Shown: positions 44,868 to 53,723 of the stretch, in pieces | Layout of the letters: every line of letters begins with the position of its first letter | Numbering within the stretch: the first letter of the stretch is position 1 | Assembly (NCBI GenBank): GCA_017624495.1 | Contig: JAGAMY010000039.1 | Location: 1 to 64,000, forward strand | DNA: 64,000 bases | Direction: 5' to 3' | From: Lachnospiraceae bacterium | Lineage (GTDB): Bacteria > Bacillota > Clostridia > Lachnospirales > Lachnospiraceae | Program-made: the position numbers and the translations under genes | The notes under the pieces: model-generated | What the model was told of the DNA's origin: nothing | The model's input: only the letters and a program-made list of their open reading frames with translations | Database searches by the model: none

Positions 44868-45662
44868 ATGAAAAATTCCATCGATTTAACCCATGCAAAA
44901 AAACAATTTGAAAACTATCTTTCTGACTACGATATAGAAGACCCGAAAATCCATTTAAAGGTCACACATACCTACCGCGTCATGGAGGTCTGCCGTACTT
45001 TAGCCACTGCACTTTCTTTCGATGAAGAAGGCATAAATCTTGCCACCCTTATCGGACTTTTACACGATATTGGCAGGTTTGAGCAGCTTCGCCTGACAAA
45101 CAGCTTTGATGACTCCATTATTCCCCATGCAAAATGCAGTTTGGATGTATTATTTACGCAGGGATATATTCATAAATTTGTGGAAAATCCCATGTATGAT
45201 GACATCATTTATGAAAGCATCAAAAATCACGGCTTATTCCAGATTGACAGCTCCTTAGAGGGTGACTGTCTGCTTTATGCAAAACTGATTCGGGATGCCG
45301 ATAAACTAGACAACTTCCATACAAAGCTCATTGAAGAAATCGACACCATGCTAGACGTAGATATGGATAACCTTGCCAAAGAAACTATTTCCGATTATGC
45401 TTATGAAACCTTCCTTGCCCATAAACCTTTAGAAAATTCTAAGCGCAAAACCCATTTAGACATGTGGCTTTCTTATATCGCTTATATCTATGATTTGAAT
45501 TTTCAGGCAAGTTTTTGCTATACCAAAGAGCACGATTATGCGAATCGTCTGTTTGCCCGGATACCATATAAGCACCCGGATACCATAAGCAAAATAAAGA
45601 CTTTACAAAACTGTATGAATAGCTTTATTTTGCTTAAAACCGAAAATACAAAAACGGATTAA
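44868..45662 (+). CDS. HD-domain phosphohydrolase
   Basis: 264 residues from the ATG at 44868 with AAAGGAGG in front. HD metal ligands are visible: His in KVTHTYRVME, HD in GLLHDIGRFEQL, further His in PHAK and KNHG, and Asp in RDADKLDNF. No GYP or sensory domain. It is likely a soluble nucleotide or phosphate-ester hydrolase; the substrate is unknown. It sits inverted inside the MBOAT-DHHW set, and its 3' end overlaps the MBOAT gene's 3' end by 29 bases. Confidence 0.85.
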   Translation: MKNSIDLTHAKKQFENYLSDYDIEDPKIHLKVTHTYRVMEVCRTLATALSFDEEGINLATLIGLLHDIGRFEQLRLTNSFDDSIIPHAKCSLDVLFTQGYIHKFVENPMYDDIIYESIKNHGLFQIDSSLEGDCLLYAKLIRDADKLDNFHTKLIEEIDTMLDVDMDNLAKETISDYAYETFLAHKPLENSKRKTHLDMWLSYIAYIYDLNFQASFCYTKEHDYANRLFARIPYKHPDTISKIKTLQNCMNSFILLKTENTKTD

Positions 45663-46971
45663 AGGAACCATCCACAAGGTATGCTGTAACCAAAAGCAGC
45701 AAACACACCATAGTTATCCATTCCAAATGCTTTGCTTTCGGGAATTTTCGGACAATTTTAACCGGCAAAGCGACAGCTCCTAAAATTCCCAGTATAAGCA
45801 GGCTGCCATAGCTTTTCAAATAATATGCACACTCTGCTGTCATAAACGATTGCCTGGTGTCTAAAAACATAGCATACAGATAGCTGCCTAACGTTCTTAT
45901 ATTTTCTGCATCAAAAATCACAAAGCTGACAATGACTATCACAATCACATAGATATGACGGCAGGCATTTGCAATTCCTGCTTTGCATAACGGAACTTTG
46001 GCTGCTAACTTTTGCAGCAGCAATTTTTCCAGCAACAAAATACCTGCAAAAAACAATCCCCACAATACGAAATTTATACTTGCACCATGCCACATGCCCG
46101 TTAAACACCAGACAATACAGATATTTCGCACCAGCTTTCCTTTCCCTTCCCTGCTGCCGCCTAAGGGAATATATACATAATCTTTAAACCATCTGCCTAA
46201 AGACATATGCCATCTGCGCCAAAATTCCGTAATGCTCTTACTCACATAGGGATAATCAAAGTTTTCCGGAAAATGGAAGCCTATTATCCGCCCAAGACCA
46301 ATTGCCATATCGCTATAGCCGCTAAAATCATAGTAATAATGCAAAATCAGTGCCACACCATAGACCCAGTAAAAAAGAAATCCCTTTTCTTCAGATGCTT
46401 TAAAAACAGCGCATAACTCTCCAAACTGATTGGCTAGCAGCACTTTTTTGGCAAGACCTAAGACAAACCGCCAAATCCCATACCAAACATTTTCTGCGTT
46501 TATTTTAGGACTTTCCAGACACTTTTCAATGTCCGTATACCGCACAATCGGACCTGCCACAAGCTGTGGAAACATCGCTATATATACAGACAAACGCAAA
46601 AGACTTTTCTGAGCACTTATTCTGCCATAATAAATATCCAAAAGATAGCTGATAATTTGAAAAGTATAAAAACTAATTCCTAAGGGCAACGCTACATCTG
46701 CATATTTAAAATAGCAAAGCAGCAGCAGAAAAAATCCCACTGCTGCCATCGTCAATCCTTTATTCTGTGTTTTTCCTATCCATCTGCCCATGCCATAGGC
46801 AATGCCTATGGATAAGAGCATAACACTGATATATTTTAGCTCACCCCAGCCATAAAACAACAGACTAAACAGCAGAAGAACTATATTCCGCCATCTTTGG
46901 GGTGTCAAAAAATACACCAGTAAAAATACAGGCAAAAAATAATAGAGAAATGTAATACTTGAAAATACCAA
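45634..46971 (-). CDS. MBOAT family membrane O-acyltransferase (AlgI/DltB-like)
   Basis: 445 residues with about ten or more hydrophobic segments. The MBOAT signature is clear: FWRRWHMSLGRWFKDYVYIPLGGSR, then the catalytic His in TGMWHGAS. It moves acyl (usually acetyl) groups across the membrane for transfer to surface polymers together with a DHHW/SGNH partner. Its stop overlaps the end of the HD gene on the other strand. It follows the DUF4358 lipoprotein gene by 56 bases. Confidence 0.93.
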   Translation of the reverse strand: MVFSSITFLYYFLPVFLLVYFLTPQRWRNIVLLLFSLLFYGWGELKYISVMLLSIGIAYGMGRWIGKTQNKGLTMAAVGFFLLLLCYFKYADVALPLGISFYTFQIISYLLDIYYGRISAQKSLLRLSVYIAMFPQLVAGPIVRYTDIEKCLESPKINAENVWYGIWRFVLGLAKKVLLANQFGELCAVFKASEEKGFLFYWVYGVALILHYYYDFSGYSDMAIGLGRIIGFHFPENFDYPYVSKSITEFWRRWHMSLGRWFKDYVYIPLGGSREGKGKLVRNICIVWCLTGMWHGASINFVLWGLFFAGILLLEKLLLQKLAAKVPLCKAGIANACRHIYVIVIVIVSFVIFDAENIRTLGSYLYAMFLDTRQSFMTAECAYYLKSYGSLLILGILGAVALPVKIVRKFPKAKHLEWITMVCLLLLVTAYLVDGSFNPFLYFRF

Positions 46972-47027
46972 GGCTTACACACCAGCCTTTCCTCAATTTC
47001 GCACACGCACCACATACATACGCAAAT

Positions 47028-47612
47028 CTAAAAATTCAGACTCTCTTCCACAACAACCGAAGAATTCCCATAACAATCTGTCACTTTTGTTTTAAATGTT
47101 TCAACAATTTCTGCATTTCCAAAAAAAGATACTATATAGGTATCTTCCACCACCATAATCACCAATGTATCCGGAAATCCGCACATCCACTGGCGGTTTT
47201 GAATGTTTTCCTTTAATGCATCCGTTACTGTCGTTACTTGTCCTGCATCTTTTACATGATATGCACCACCCGTAAAGGTATTTGCATTCATCATATGCAT
47301 CATGGATGCTGCTTCATCAATGGCTTCCGCCTGTGTTGCCGGAAATCCTAAAGTTGCATCTAATTCTTCCACATTTGTCACATCAAAATTTCCCGGTACA
47401 TCCATGACGATATTGGCAGAATCCCCTCCGCCAATTGGAAACTTCTCATCCTCTCCATAAGTATTCCATACGGTTTCTAAAATCTCAATGGCACTTGTAT
47501 CCACAACACTTACTTCTGCCGGATTCTTCGCAGAATCCTTTCCGCAGCCGCCAAATACTGCCAGTGCCAAACATAATACCATCAGTAAACCCGCTTTTTT
47601 CATCTTCATCAT
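47028..47612 (-). CDS. DUF4358-type lipoprotein
   Basis: 194 residues from the ATG at 47612 (AAGGAG five bases before). The signal ends in a lipobox (FGGC). The exported domain resembles the DUF4358 family (IVMDVPGNFDV, AYHVKDAGQVTTVTDAL), often found with MBOAT/DHHW genes in Lachnospiraceae; the family name is from memory. Its place ahead of the MBOAT gene supports a role in surface acylation. Biochemical function unknown. Confidence 0.72.
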   Translation of the reverse strand: MMKMKKAGLLMVLCLALAVFGGCGKDSAKNPAEVSVVDTSAIEILETVWNTYGEDEKFPIGGGDSANIVMDVPGNFDVTNVEELDATLGFPATQAEAIDEAASMMHMMNANTFTGGAYHVKDAGQVTTVTDALKENIQNRQWMCGFPDTLVIMVVEDTYIVSFFGNAEIVETFKTKVTDCYGNSSVVVEESLNF

Positions 47613-47725
47613 GCAATCTCCTTTTTCACACAAAAATCCAGTTATTATATTATACCACAGCCTGTTCTATCTATACAACAACCGCCAAAAATCGGGGAAA
47701 CAAAAAAAGAAGTCTTAGACTCCTT

Positions 47726-48133
47726 TTACACGTTACAGCTTACCGCTGTCACACTTTTTACCCCTGCCTTGTTTGTATAACCACATGCCTGTAATCCGCT
47801 CTGGATAATCTGACACCATTTCTGTTCGGATAATTTTAACACCGTATTATCTTTAAACTGAATCGTACAAGCCGCCTTCTTTTTTTCAATATCCTCCTCA
47901 CAGGAAATTTTGTACATATTTCTACGATTCAGTGCACCGATTTCCTCAAGGGTATTTATCATACGGTATACCGTGGCAGCACCAATCTTATTATCTATCC
48001 CCGATGCCCGGTAATAAATCTCCTTACAGCTAGAACACTCCTCCTCTAAAATAATGTCCAAAAGTATCAGCCTTTGCCTTGTAATTCTGCATCCACGCTC
48101 TTTTAATTTCTGTATAATATACTCTCTCTCCAT
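47726..48133 (-). CDS. Fur-family regulator lacking all histidines
   Basis: 135 residues. The N-terminal winged helix is Fur-like (RITRQRLILLDIIL, then IGAATVYRMINTLEEIGAL). The C-terminal dimerisation domain is short and divergent. The protein has no histidine at all, whereas Fur, Zur and PerR use several as metal ligands. It has eight cysteines (15, 33, 36, 78, 89, 107, 117, 133), including a CxxC at 33-36. It may sense metal, redox or another signal through Cys only, or be metal-free. Two palindromes and a terminator precede it (48172-48274). Confidence 0.82.
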   Translation of the reverse strand: MEREYIIQKLKERGCRITRQRLILLDIILEEECSSCKEIYYRASGIDNKIGAATVYRMINTLEEIGALNRRNMYKISCEEDIEKKKAACTIQFKDNTVLKLSEQKWCQIIQSGLQACGYTNKAGVKSVTAVSCNV

Positions 48134-48171
48134 AATTCTTTACCTCTTATTTGTCCGTCTTAGCTATCTGC

Positions 48172-48190
48172 AATTAGTCACAACTAACTG
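48172..48190. promoter_or_regulatory. Palindromic operator, proximal to the Fur-family gene
   Basis: An inverted repeat ATTAGT-CACA-ACTAAC, of the same half-site pattern as the distal palindrome at 48241-48260. It lies about 40-55 bases before the coding start and is a probable binding site for autoregulation. Confidence 0.6.
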
Positions 48191-48196
48191 TTTGGT

Positions 48197-48229
48197 AAAA
48201 AAAATACAACATCTGCTTTGTTGTATTTT
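48197..48229 (-). terminator. Terminator hairpin between promoter and Fur-family gene
   Basis: An 11-bp stem (48219-48229 with 48201-48211) is followed by eight U on the minus strand. It ends the glycosyltransferase transcript, but it also lies about ten bases downstream of the start expected from the promoter at 48246-48274, so it could attenuate that transcript. Confidence 0.85.
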
Positions 48230-48240
48230 TCATTATCTAT

Positions 48241-48274
48241 AAGTTAGTATAGACTAACTTCCATTATCTGTCAA
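48241..48274 (-). promoter_or_regulatory. Consensus promoter overlapped by a perfect palindrome
   Basis: TTGACA (48269-48274, sharing the stop codon of the glycosyltransferase gene), 17-base spacer, TATACT (48246-48251). The 20-base perfect palindrome AAGTTAGT-N4-ACTAACTT at 48241-48260 covers the -10 box, the expected place for a repressor. Confidence 0.8.
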
Positions 48275-49437
48275 GAAGCTTCCGTAAAAACCGTTGCAAA
48301 TATCTTTCTTATACGCTCCTCATAGGTATGCAGTTCCTTCACTTTTTTCCAGCCGTTTTCCGCTATCCGGCTGCGTTCATCCTCATGTTTTAAATAGTAT
48401 TCCACCAATTCTGTCATTTCCTGCAGACTTTCAAAACAGACTAAGTCCTCTTTATGTTTAAAATATCGGGGAATCTCTGCCTGAAAATTGGTAAGCAAAA
48501 AGCCTTTACTGCCAAGCACATCCCAAATACGCAGGGGCAGACCACTTTTTATGTTTGGTATGGTAATATTTAAATTGATTTTTGATGCCCGAAACACCTT
48601 GGGCATTCCACTCCAATAATCTATAGACCCCCTATTTTCTACCCGCAGCAAATGGCTGGCATCACTGTTGCTGTACATTGTCACCGAATATTTTTTGGAC
48701 AATTCTACCAATGCACGATGTCTTTGTTCTGCGGCTGTCTTAAAACCTAATACAGTAGTTGCAAATATCAGCCCCAAATCGGAAAACGAACCTTTGGATT
48801 TTTCCAGTTGAAAATGCTGCTGTAACTGCTCAAGCACATCCACATTTAACATTTCCTCTAAAATATTTCCGCCACTGATACACTGCTGCGCCCATATTGC
48901 AGCATCAAAATAGCCCCGCAGATATTCCGGTAACTTTTTCCGCAAGGAATCATAACTATTTTTTTCATATAAGCTGCCTACAAAGGCAATTTCATGGGCA
49001 TATGCAGACAGAGCCCCCCTTGACAGTAAATAATCAATCCTTTCTGTATTGACTGCCAGAGGCAAATACCAGATATGCTCTACCCCCATCCCCTTAAACT
49101 CCTGATAATTCATCCAGTCAAAAATAAAGAAATAGTTTTTCGGGGAAAATACATTTTCGTGATACATACTAATTAAAGGACTATCACAAGTCCAAATTAC
49201 ATAAGGAATATCTGCTTTTTCACAAACCTTTGTAAGCATGGCAAAATAATTCATAGAAAATACAAAATCGCATTTTTCCTGCATAATCTGATTGAAGACC
49301 CGGCTTTCTACCACCGGATCTTCATCATAACTTACAGGCTTATCTTCCATAATTACCAGTGTATGTCCCAGTCTTTCAAAGGTTTCACACACATCAGCGT
49401 AGGTATACGCTTTCCACTTATATACTAAAATCTTCAT
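48271..49437 (-). CDS. CgeB-like glycosyltransferase (DUF3880 + GT domain)
   Basis: 388 residues. The N-terminal part (KILVYKWKAYTYADVCETFERLGH) fits the DUF3880-type domain, and the C-terminal half has a GT-B-like nucleotide-sugar site (INLNITIPNIKSGLPLRIWDVLGSKGFLLTN). Related proteins modify spore coat (CgeB) or surface structures. No membrane segment. The start codon overlaps the stop of the GGDEF gene (ATGA), so translation is coupled. Confidence 0.82.
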   Translation of the reverse strand: MKILVYKWKAYTYADVCETFERLGHTLVIMEDKPVSYDEDPVVESRVFNQIMQEKCDFVFSMNYFAMLTKVCEKADIPYVIWTCDSPLISMYHENVFSPKNYFFIFDWMNYQEFKGMGVEHIWYLPLAVNTERIDYLLSRGALSAYAHEIAFVGSLYEKNSYDSLRKKLPEYLRGYFDAAIWAQQCISGGNILEEMLNVDVLEQLQQHFQLEKSKGSFSDLGLIFATTVLGFKTAAEQRHRALVELSKKYSVTMYSNSDASHLLRVENRGSIDYWSGMPKVFRASKINLNITIPNIKSGLPLRIWDVLGSKGFLLTNFQAEIPRYFKHKEDLVCFESLQEMTELVEYYLKHEDERSRIAENGWKKVKELHTYEERIRKIFATVFTEAS

Positions 49438-51017
49438 GATTTCCGAACCTCTGCTTTACTGTGAACTAAGCGGACATTATTTCTGCCCTGTTCCTTTACC
49501 CAGTATAATGCCTCATCCGCAGCCGCATTAAAATCCCAGATTTTATTTCCTGCCAACGGTATGCGGTTTACTACGCCCTGCGATATGGTAAAGCTTGAAA
49601 GACCTAACTCCTGCCCTATTTTACAGGTACACTTCTGTAAATAACGGCAACATTCCATAATATCCTCGTCTTTCATATCATAATATAAAACCACGAATTC
49701 GTCCCCACCATAACGGGCACAAAATACATTTCTGTTTTTAATACTGTTTAATGCATCGGCTATTCTGCGGATACATTTATCTCCCATCTGGTGTCCATAG
49801 TTATCATTACATTCCTTAAAGAAATCAATATCTAACATTTCCACACCTAATGTCTTTCTTTCCTTATACGCCTTTTCAAATAAACGGTCAGCTTCTTCAT
49901 TGAGCCTTCTGCGATTGGAAATACCGGACAACTCATCTGTACCTGCCTTTAACGTAAGGAAAATATTATTCACTTCCTCCTGTCGAAGCTCACTTCTAAG
50001 CTTTAAAACCGAACAATAGGATTTTTGCATTTCGTTACGCTGTGTACAGGATAAGCGGAAATATAAACGGGTGGCATCTGCTAACTCCGTCATACGGTTC
50101 TGCTGCTCATACATTTCTATTCTGTACTGGATGACCTGCAGATATAATTCTGCATAAACACCCTTTCCTACTGCTGTTTCCATGAAATCTAAAAGCTCTT
50201 CTAAGGTGGCAAAATCCTTTGTATCTAACAAATATTTTGCAATAATATTAAACGCATCAAAATACTCCATCACATACGGATACTGATAAAAAGCCTCTAG
50301 CACCTTTGCTTTTAAGGCATCTGCCTTTGCTTTCTTCTGTGTTTTTCTGGCATATTCTAACTGTACGATAAGAACTTCAAAAGTCTCTGCTGCCTGTGGA
50401 ACTTTTTCAATCTCTGCCTGTAAACGCTTCATTTCCACCGCTGCATTTTTGACCTGACCAATTTTCATATACAGACGGGCTAACATGGCACGAATGGCAA
50501 TTGCCTTTATATCTTTATCCTCTTCATCACAACAGCTCTGCATAAGCACCAATGCCATTTCACGATAGGATAACGCCTGCTCATAATCCTTTACACTTTC
50601 ACAAAGGGCTGAAAAGTTCTGGCATAAGGCTGCCGCCCTGCCGTTAAGACCATGCTCCTGCGCTACTTTTATCCCTTCCATAAAATAGTCTACCGCATGC
50701 ATAAAATTTCCCTGAAACTGAAGTAAGAGCCCTATCATATCACAGCTACGGCTCAATAATTCCCATTCTTCATGTTTTTTCAAATATTGATTTGCACGAT
50801 TCAGATACGAAACACTGCTCTCTGCCATCCTCTGCTTGTAACAACATTCTCCTAAATAAAAGCATGCCATTCCAAGCATATAGGACTCTTTGTGCATCTC
50901 TGCTTTCTGGAAAAATTCTCTGCATAAATGCAATCTCTGCTCTACACTACAATCACTCTGTTGTCTTACTTCTTCCAGCAGCTCTAAGAGCTGCTGGCTG
51001 TTCTCCTGCGTACTCAC
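49434..51017 (-). CDS. TPR-GGDEF diguanylate cyclase
   Basis: 527 residues from a GTG at 51017 preceded by a G-rich site; the frame is open to 51098 without one. The N-terminal 340 residues are tetratricopeptide-like helices (ACFYLGECCYKQ, AALCQNFSALCES). The C-terminal GGDEF domain has an intact GGDEF motif (437-441) and no RxxD inhibitory site, so it should make c-di-GMP without product feedback. Cytoplasmic. Overlapped by the glycosyltransferase gene, which suggests that c-di-GMP and glycosylation are linked. Confidence 0.88.
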   Translation of the reverse strand: MSTQENSQQLLELLEEVRQQSDCSVEQRLHLCREFFQKAEMHKESYMLGMACFYLGECCYKQRMAESSVSYLNRANQYLKKHEEWELLSRSCDMIGLLLQFQGNFMHAVDYFMEGIKVAQEHGLNGRAAALCQNFSALCESVKDYEQALSYREMALVLMQSCCDEEDKDIKAIAIRAMLARLYMKIGQVKNAAVEMKRLQAEIEKVPQAAETFEVLIVQLEYARKTQKKAKADALKAKVLEAFYQYPYVMEYFDAFNIIAKYLLDTKDFATLEELLDFMETAVGKGVYAELYLQVIQYRIEMYEQQNRMTELADATRLYFRLSCTQRNEMQKSYCSVLKLRSELRQEEVNNIFLTLKAGTDELSGISNRRRLNEEADRLFEKAYKERKTLGVEMLDIDFFKECNDNYGHQMGDKCIRRIADALNSIKNRNVFCARYGGDEFVVLYYDMKDEDIMECCRYLQKCTCKIGQELGLSSFTISQGVVNRIPLAGNKIWDFNAAADEALYWVKEQGRNNVRLVHSKAEVRKS

Positions 51018-51098
51018 TGAATATCCCCCATGCACACATTTTACTAAATTAACGCACAAACTTGTATATAGGATAACACATTGTACGCAATCTTTCAA

Positions 51099-52514
51099 CT
51101 ATTTTGTTTCCAGTGCAAACTGAAAATATCTCACAGCATTGTTATAAGAAATGCCTTTTACCATCTTTTCTAAAGCTGTATAATCCGCTGGATATTCTCC
51201 ATTTTCTACCCATCCACCGATAAGATTACACATAATTCTGCGGAAATATTCGTGTCTTGTGTAGGATAAAAAGCTTCTTGAATCCGTAAGCATACCGATA
51301 AAATTTCCCAATAAGCCAAGGTTGGCAAGGGATGTCATCTGGTTTATCATACCCGTTTTATTATCATTAAACCACCACGCTGAACCCTGCTGGATTTTAC
51401 CGATGGCAGAAGAATTCTGGAAGCAGCCAAGTATCGTGTCAATAGCTGCATCATCCACCGGATTTAAGGAATAAAGAATCGTCCTTGGCAGCTGGTCTGT
51501 TTCATTTAATGCATTTAAGAAATCCGCTAACTCTGCGGCCGGTGTGTAATTGCTGATACAGTCAAAACCTGTATCCGGTCCTAACTTTGCATACAGCAAT
51601 TTGTTGTTGTCACGCTTACATCCATAATGTAACTGCATTGCCCAGTTCTTTGCATGACATTCTCTTCCCATTGCCACCATAAATGCGGTTTTAAACTGTA
51701 ATTCTTCTTCTCTTGTGACTGCACTTCCAGACATTCTCTTTGCAAAAATCTGCTCTACTCTATCTTCTGCTGTCGGATGGTACATCACATATTCCAAACC
51801 ATGGTCGGACACCAGACAACCCATAGAGGCAAAAAAGTCCATTCTGTTTTTTAAGGCTTCCATAAGGGTTGCAAAAGAAGTAATTTTTATCCCGCTGACT
51901 TCGCTTAATTTTGCAACATATTCTGCGTAGTCCGGTTTCTCCAAATTCATCGCTTTATCCGGCCGCCATGCAGGAAGCACCTGGACAGTAAAGGTTTCAT
52001 CCTCTGCAATTTTTTTATGCCATTCCAGGCTGTCAACAGGGTCATCCGTCGTACAAAGTAATGTTACCCCGGACTGTTTAATAATATTTCTTACGGACAT
52101 ACTTTCCTGCTGTAATTTTTCGTTACAGATATTCCATACTTCTTCTGCGTTTTCACCATTTAAGTATCCTGTATAGCCAAAATATCTCTGCAGCTCCAAA
52201 TGACTCCAATGATACAATGGGTTTCCAATGGCTTTTTCTAAAGTTTCTGCCCACTTCTGAAATTTTTCACGGTCAGAAGCTTCTCCTGTAATATAGTACT
52301 CATCCACGCCATTTGAACGCATCTGCCGCCATTTATAGTGGTCGCCACCTAGCCATACCTGTGTAATATTTTCAAACCTTCTGTCTTCTGCAATTTCTCT
52401 TGGATTGATATGACAGTGATAATCTAACACAGGCATCACTGCTGCATATTCATGATATAATTTTTTTGCTGTTTCTGTGGAAAGAAGAAAATCCTTGTCC
52501 ATAAACTGTTTCAT
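51099..52514 (-). CDS. uxaC: Glucuronate/galacturonate isomerase
   Basis: 471 residues, full-length UxaC. DYHCHINPREIAEDR holds the metal-binding HxH. It converts D-glucuronate to fructuronate and D-galacturonate to tagaturonate, the first step of hexuronate breakdown. It lies 12 bases after the LacI-family gene, so regulator and isomerase are co-transcribed. Confidence 0.96.
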   Translation of the reverse strand: MKQFMDKDFLLSTETAKKLYHEYAAVMPVLDYHCHINPREIAEDRRFENITQVWLGGDHYKWRQMRSNGVDEYYITGEASDREKFQKWAETLEKAIGNPLYHWSHLELQRYFGYTGYLNGENAEEVWNICNEKLQQESMSVRNIIKQSGVTLLCTTDDPVDSLEWHKKIAEDETFTVQVLPAWRPDKAMNLEKPDYAEYVAKLSEVSGIKITSFATLMEALKNRMDFFASMGCLVSDHGLEYVMYHPTAEDRVEQIFAKRMSGSAVTREEELQFKTAFMVAMGRECHAKNWAMQLHYGCKRDNNKLLYAKLGPDTGFDCISNYTPAAELADFLNALNETDQLPRTILYSLNPVDDAAIDTILGCFQNSSAIGKIQQGSAWWFNDNKTGMINQMTSLANLGLLGNFIGMLTDSRSFLSYTRHEYFRRIMCNLIGGWVENGEYPADYTALEKMVKGISYNNAVRYFQFALETK

Positions 52515-52526
52515 TATAAAGTCCTC

Positions 52527-53534
52527 CTAAAAACATATTTTTGTTGTATTTCTAACGATAACATCAGCGGAAACCATGGTCTTTGCCGGCACCTGACTGC
52601 CCTCTAACACCTTCATTAAAACCGTCACCGCATTCATGCAGGAAAACTCCAGCTTGTTATCCACGGTGGATAACTCGGGCTCACAACAAATCCCCAGCTT
52701 GGAATTGTTATAACCTACAATCTCAAGCTCGTCCGGTATTTTTATTCCCAGCGCACCTGCATATTTTATTGCACCGATTGCCAATTCATCATCGGACGTA
52801 AGAATTACACTTTCACGAATTCCCTGTTTCGCCCGTTCAATTAGAAAATCCCTTGTATCCTGAATAGTTCCATTTAACATAATCATCTGATTTTCACGAA
52901 GTTTTATACCCATTTCTTGATATGCCCGCATAAAACCTTCCTTTTTGCGTATACCGCTATAGGAAAAACTTCTTCCTATATAAAGAATGTCCGTTTTTTC
53001 TGCTTTTAAATATGACTTTGTAACACGACACATGGTTTCTGCATCATCACAAAGGGCACAATAGACATTTTCCGCTTCAAAAAAACCATTTAAAATAATC
53101 ACAGGCACACGTTTTGCGGCATCTGCGATATAGCTGTTTTTCTCCTTTGTGGTTTCTACAAAATTTGAACCCACTAAGATAACAGCATCTACACGCTTAG
53201 ACAATAACAATTCTAAATATTTCTGCTTGGTTTCTAATTCATAACCGGTACAGCATAACAGTACATCATAATTGTAACCACGCAGCTCTCTCTCAATATA
53301 GTACACCGCTGATGCTAAAAAGCTATCCGACGAATCAGCACATAAAATACCGATGGTTTTCATCGTATCTAAGCCTAGACCTCTGGCAAATGCATTAGGT
53401 GTGTAGCCGGTTTCTTCCATAACGGCAAGCACCTTTTGTCTGGTCTTTTCACTTACCTTTTCATTTCCATTTAATACACGGGAAACCGTCGCAATGGATA
53501 CGCCTGCCCGTTTAGAAACATCATAAATATTCAT
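52527..53534 (-). CDS. LacI-family regulator of hexuronate use
   Basis: About 335 residues. The N-terminal helix-turn-helix (NIYDVSKRAGVSIATVSRVLNGNEKVS) is textbook LacI; a periplasmic-binding-like effector domain follows. Starts at 53543 or 53534 are both possible; 53534 has the better spacing to GGGA. It is divergent from uxaA-uxaB with two palindromic operators in between, so it very likely represses both directions until a uronate or KDG-type inducer binds. The effector identity is inference. Confidence 0.9.
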   Translation of the reverse strand: MNIYDVSKRAGVSIATVSRVLNGNEKVSEKTRQKVLAVMEETGYTPNAFARGLGLDTMKTIGILCADSSDSFLASAVYYIERELRGYNYDVLLCCTGYELETKQKYLELLLSKRVDAVILVGSNFVETTKEKNSYIADAAKRVPVIILNGFFEAENVYCALCDDAETMCRVTKSYLKAEKTDILYIGRSFSYSGIRKKEGFMRAYQEMGIKLRENQMIMLNGTIQDTRDFLIERAKQGIRESVILTSDDELAIGAIKYAGALGIKIPDELEIVGYNNSKLGICCEPELSTVDNKLEFSCMNAVTVLMKVLEGSQVPAKTMVSADVIVRNTTKICF

Positions 53535-53571
53535 CCGCATCATTCCCTGTCTTCTTTTCAAACGCTCATTG

Positions 53572-53585
53572 TGTAAGCACTTACA
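53572..53585. promoter_or_regulatory. LacI-type operator 1
   Basis: TGTAAGCACTTACA, near-perfect palindrome, just downstream of the regulator gene's -10 box. Its centre is 100 bases from operator 2. Confidence 0.8.
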
Positions 53586-53600
53586 TTTTCTTTCACAAAC

Positions 53601-53629
53601 ATTATACTTTAGACATTCTGTTTTTGCAA
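53601..53629 (-). promoter_or_regulatory. Promoter of the LacI-family gene and uxaC
   Basis: TTGCAA (53624-53629), 17-base spacer, TATAAT (53601-53606). Operator 1 lies about +9 to +22, consistent with autorepression. Confidence 0.8.
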
Positions 53630-53639
53630 GAAAAACCTG

Positions 53640-53668
53640 TTGACATTTTCCTTTTTTTGGTTTATATA
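53640..53668 (+). promoter_or_regulatory. Promoter of uxaA-uxaB
   Basis: TTGACA (53640-53645), 17-base spacer, TATATA (53663-53668), directly followed by operator 2. Confidence 0.85.
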
Positions 53669-53688
53669 AAATGTAAGCGCTTACATTT
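53669..53688. promoter_or_regulatory. LacI-type operator 2
   Basis: A perfect 20-base palindrome, AAATGTAAGCGCTTACATTT, with the central CG typical of LacI-family sites. It covers the expected start point of uxaA transcription. Confidence 0.88.
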
Positions 53689-53723
53689 TTTTACAATTTA
53701 TGAGAAGGAGAATCATTTATACT

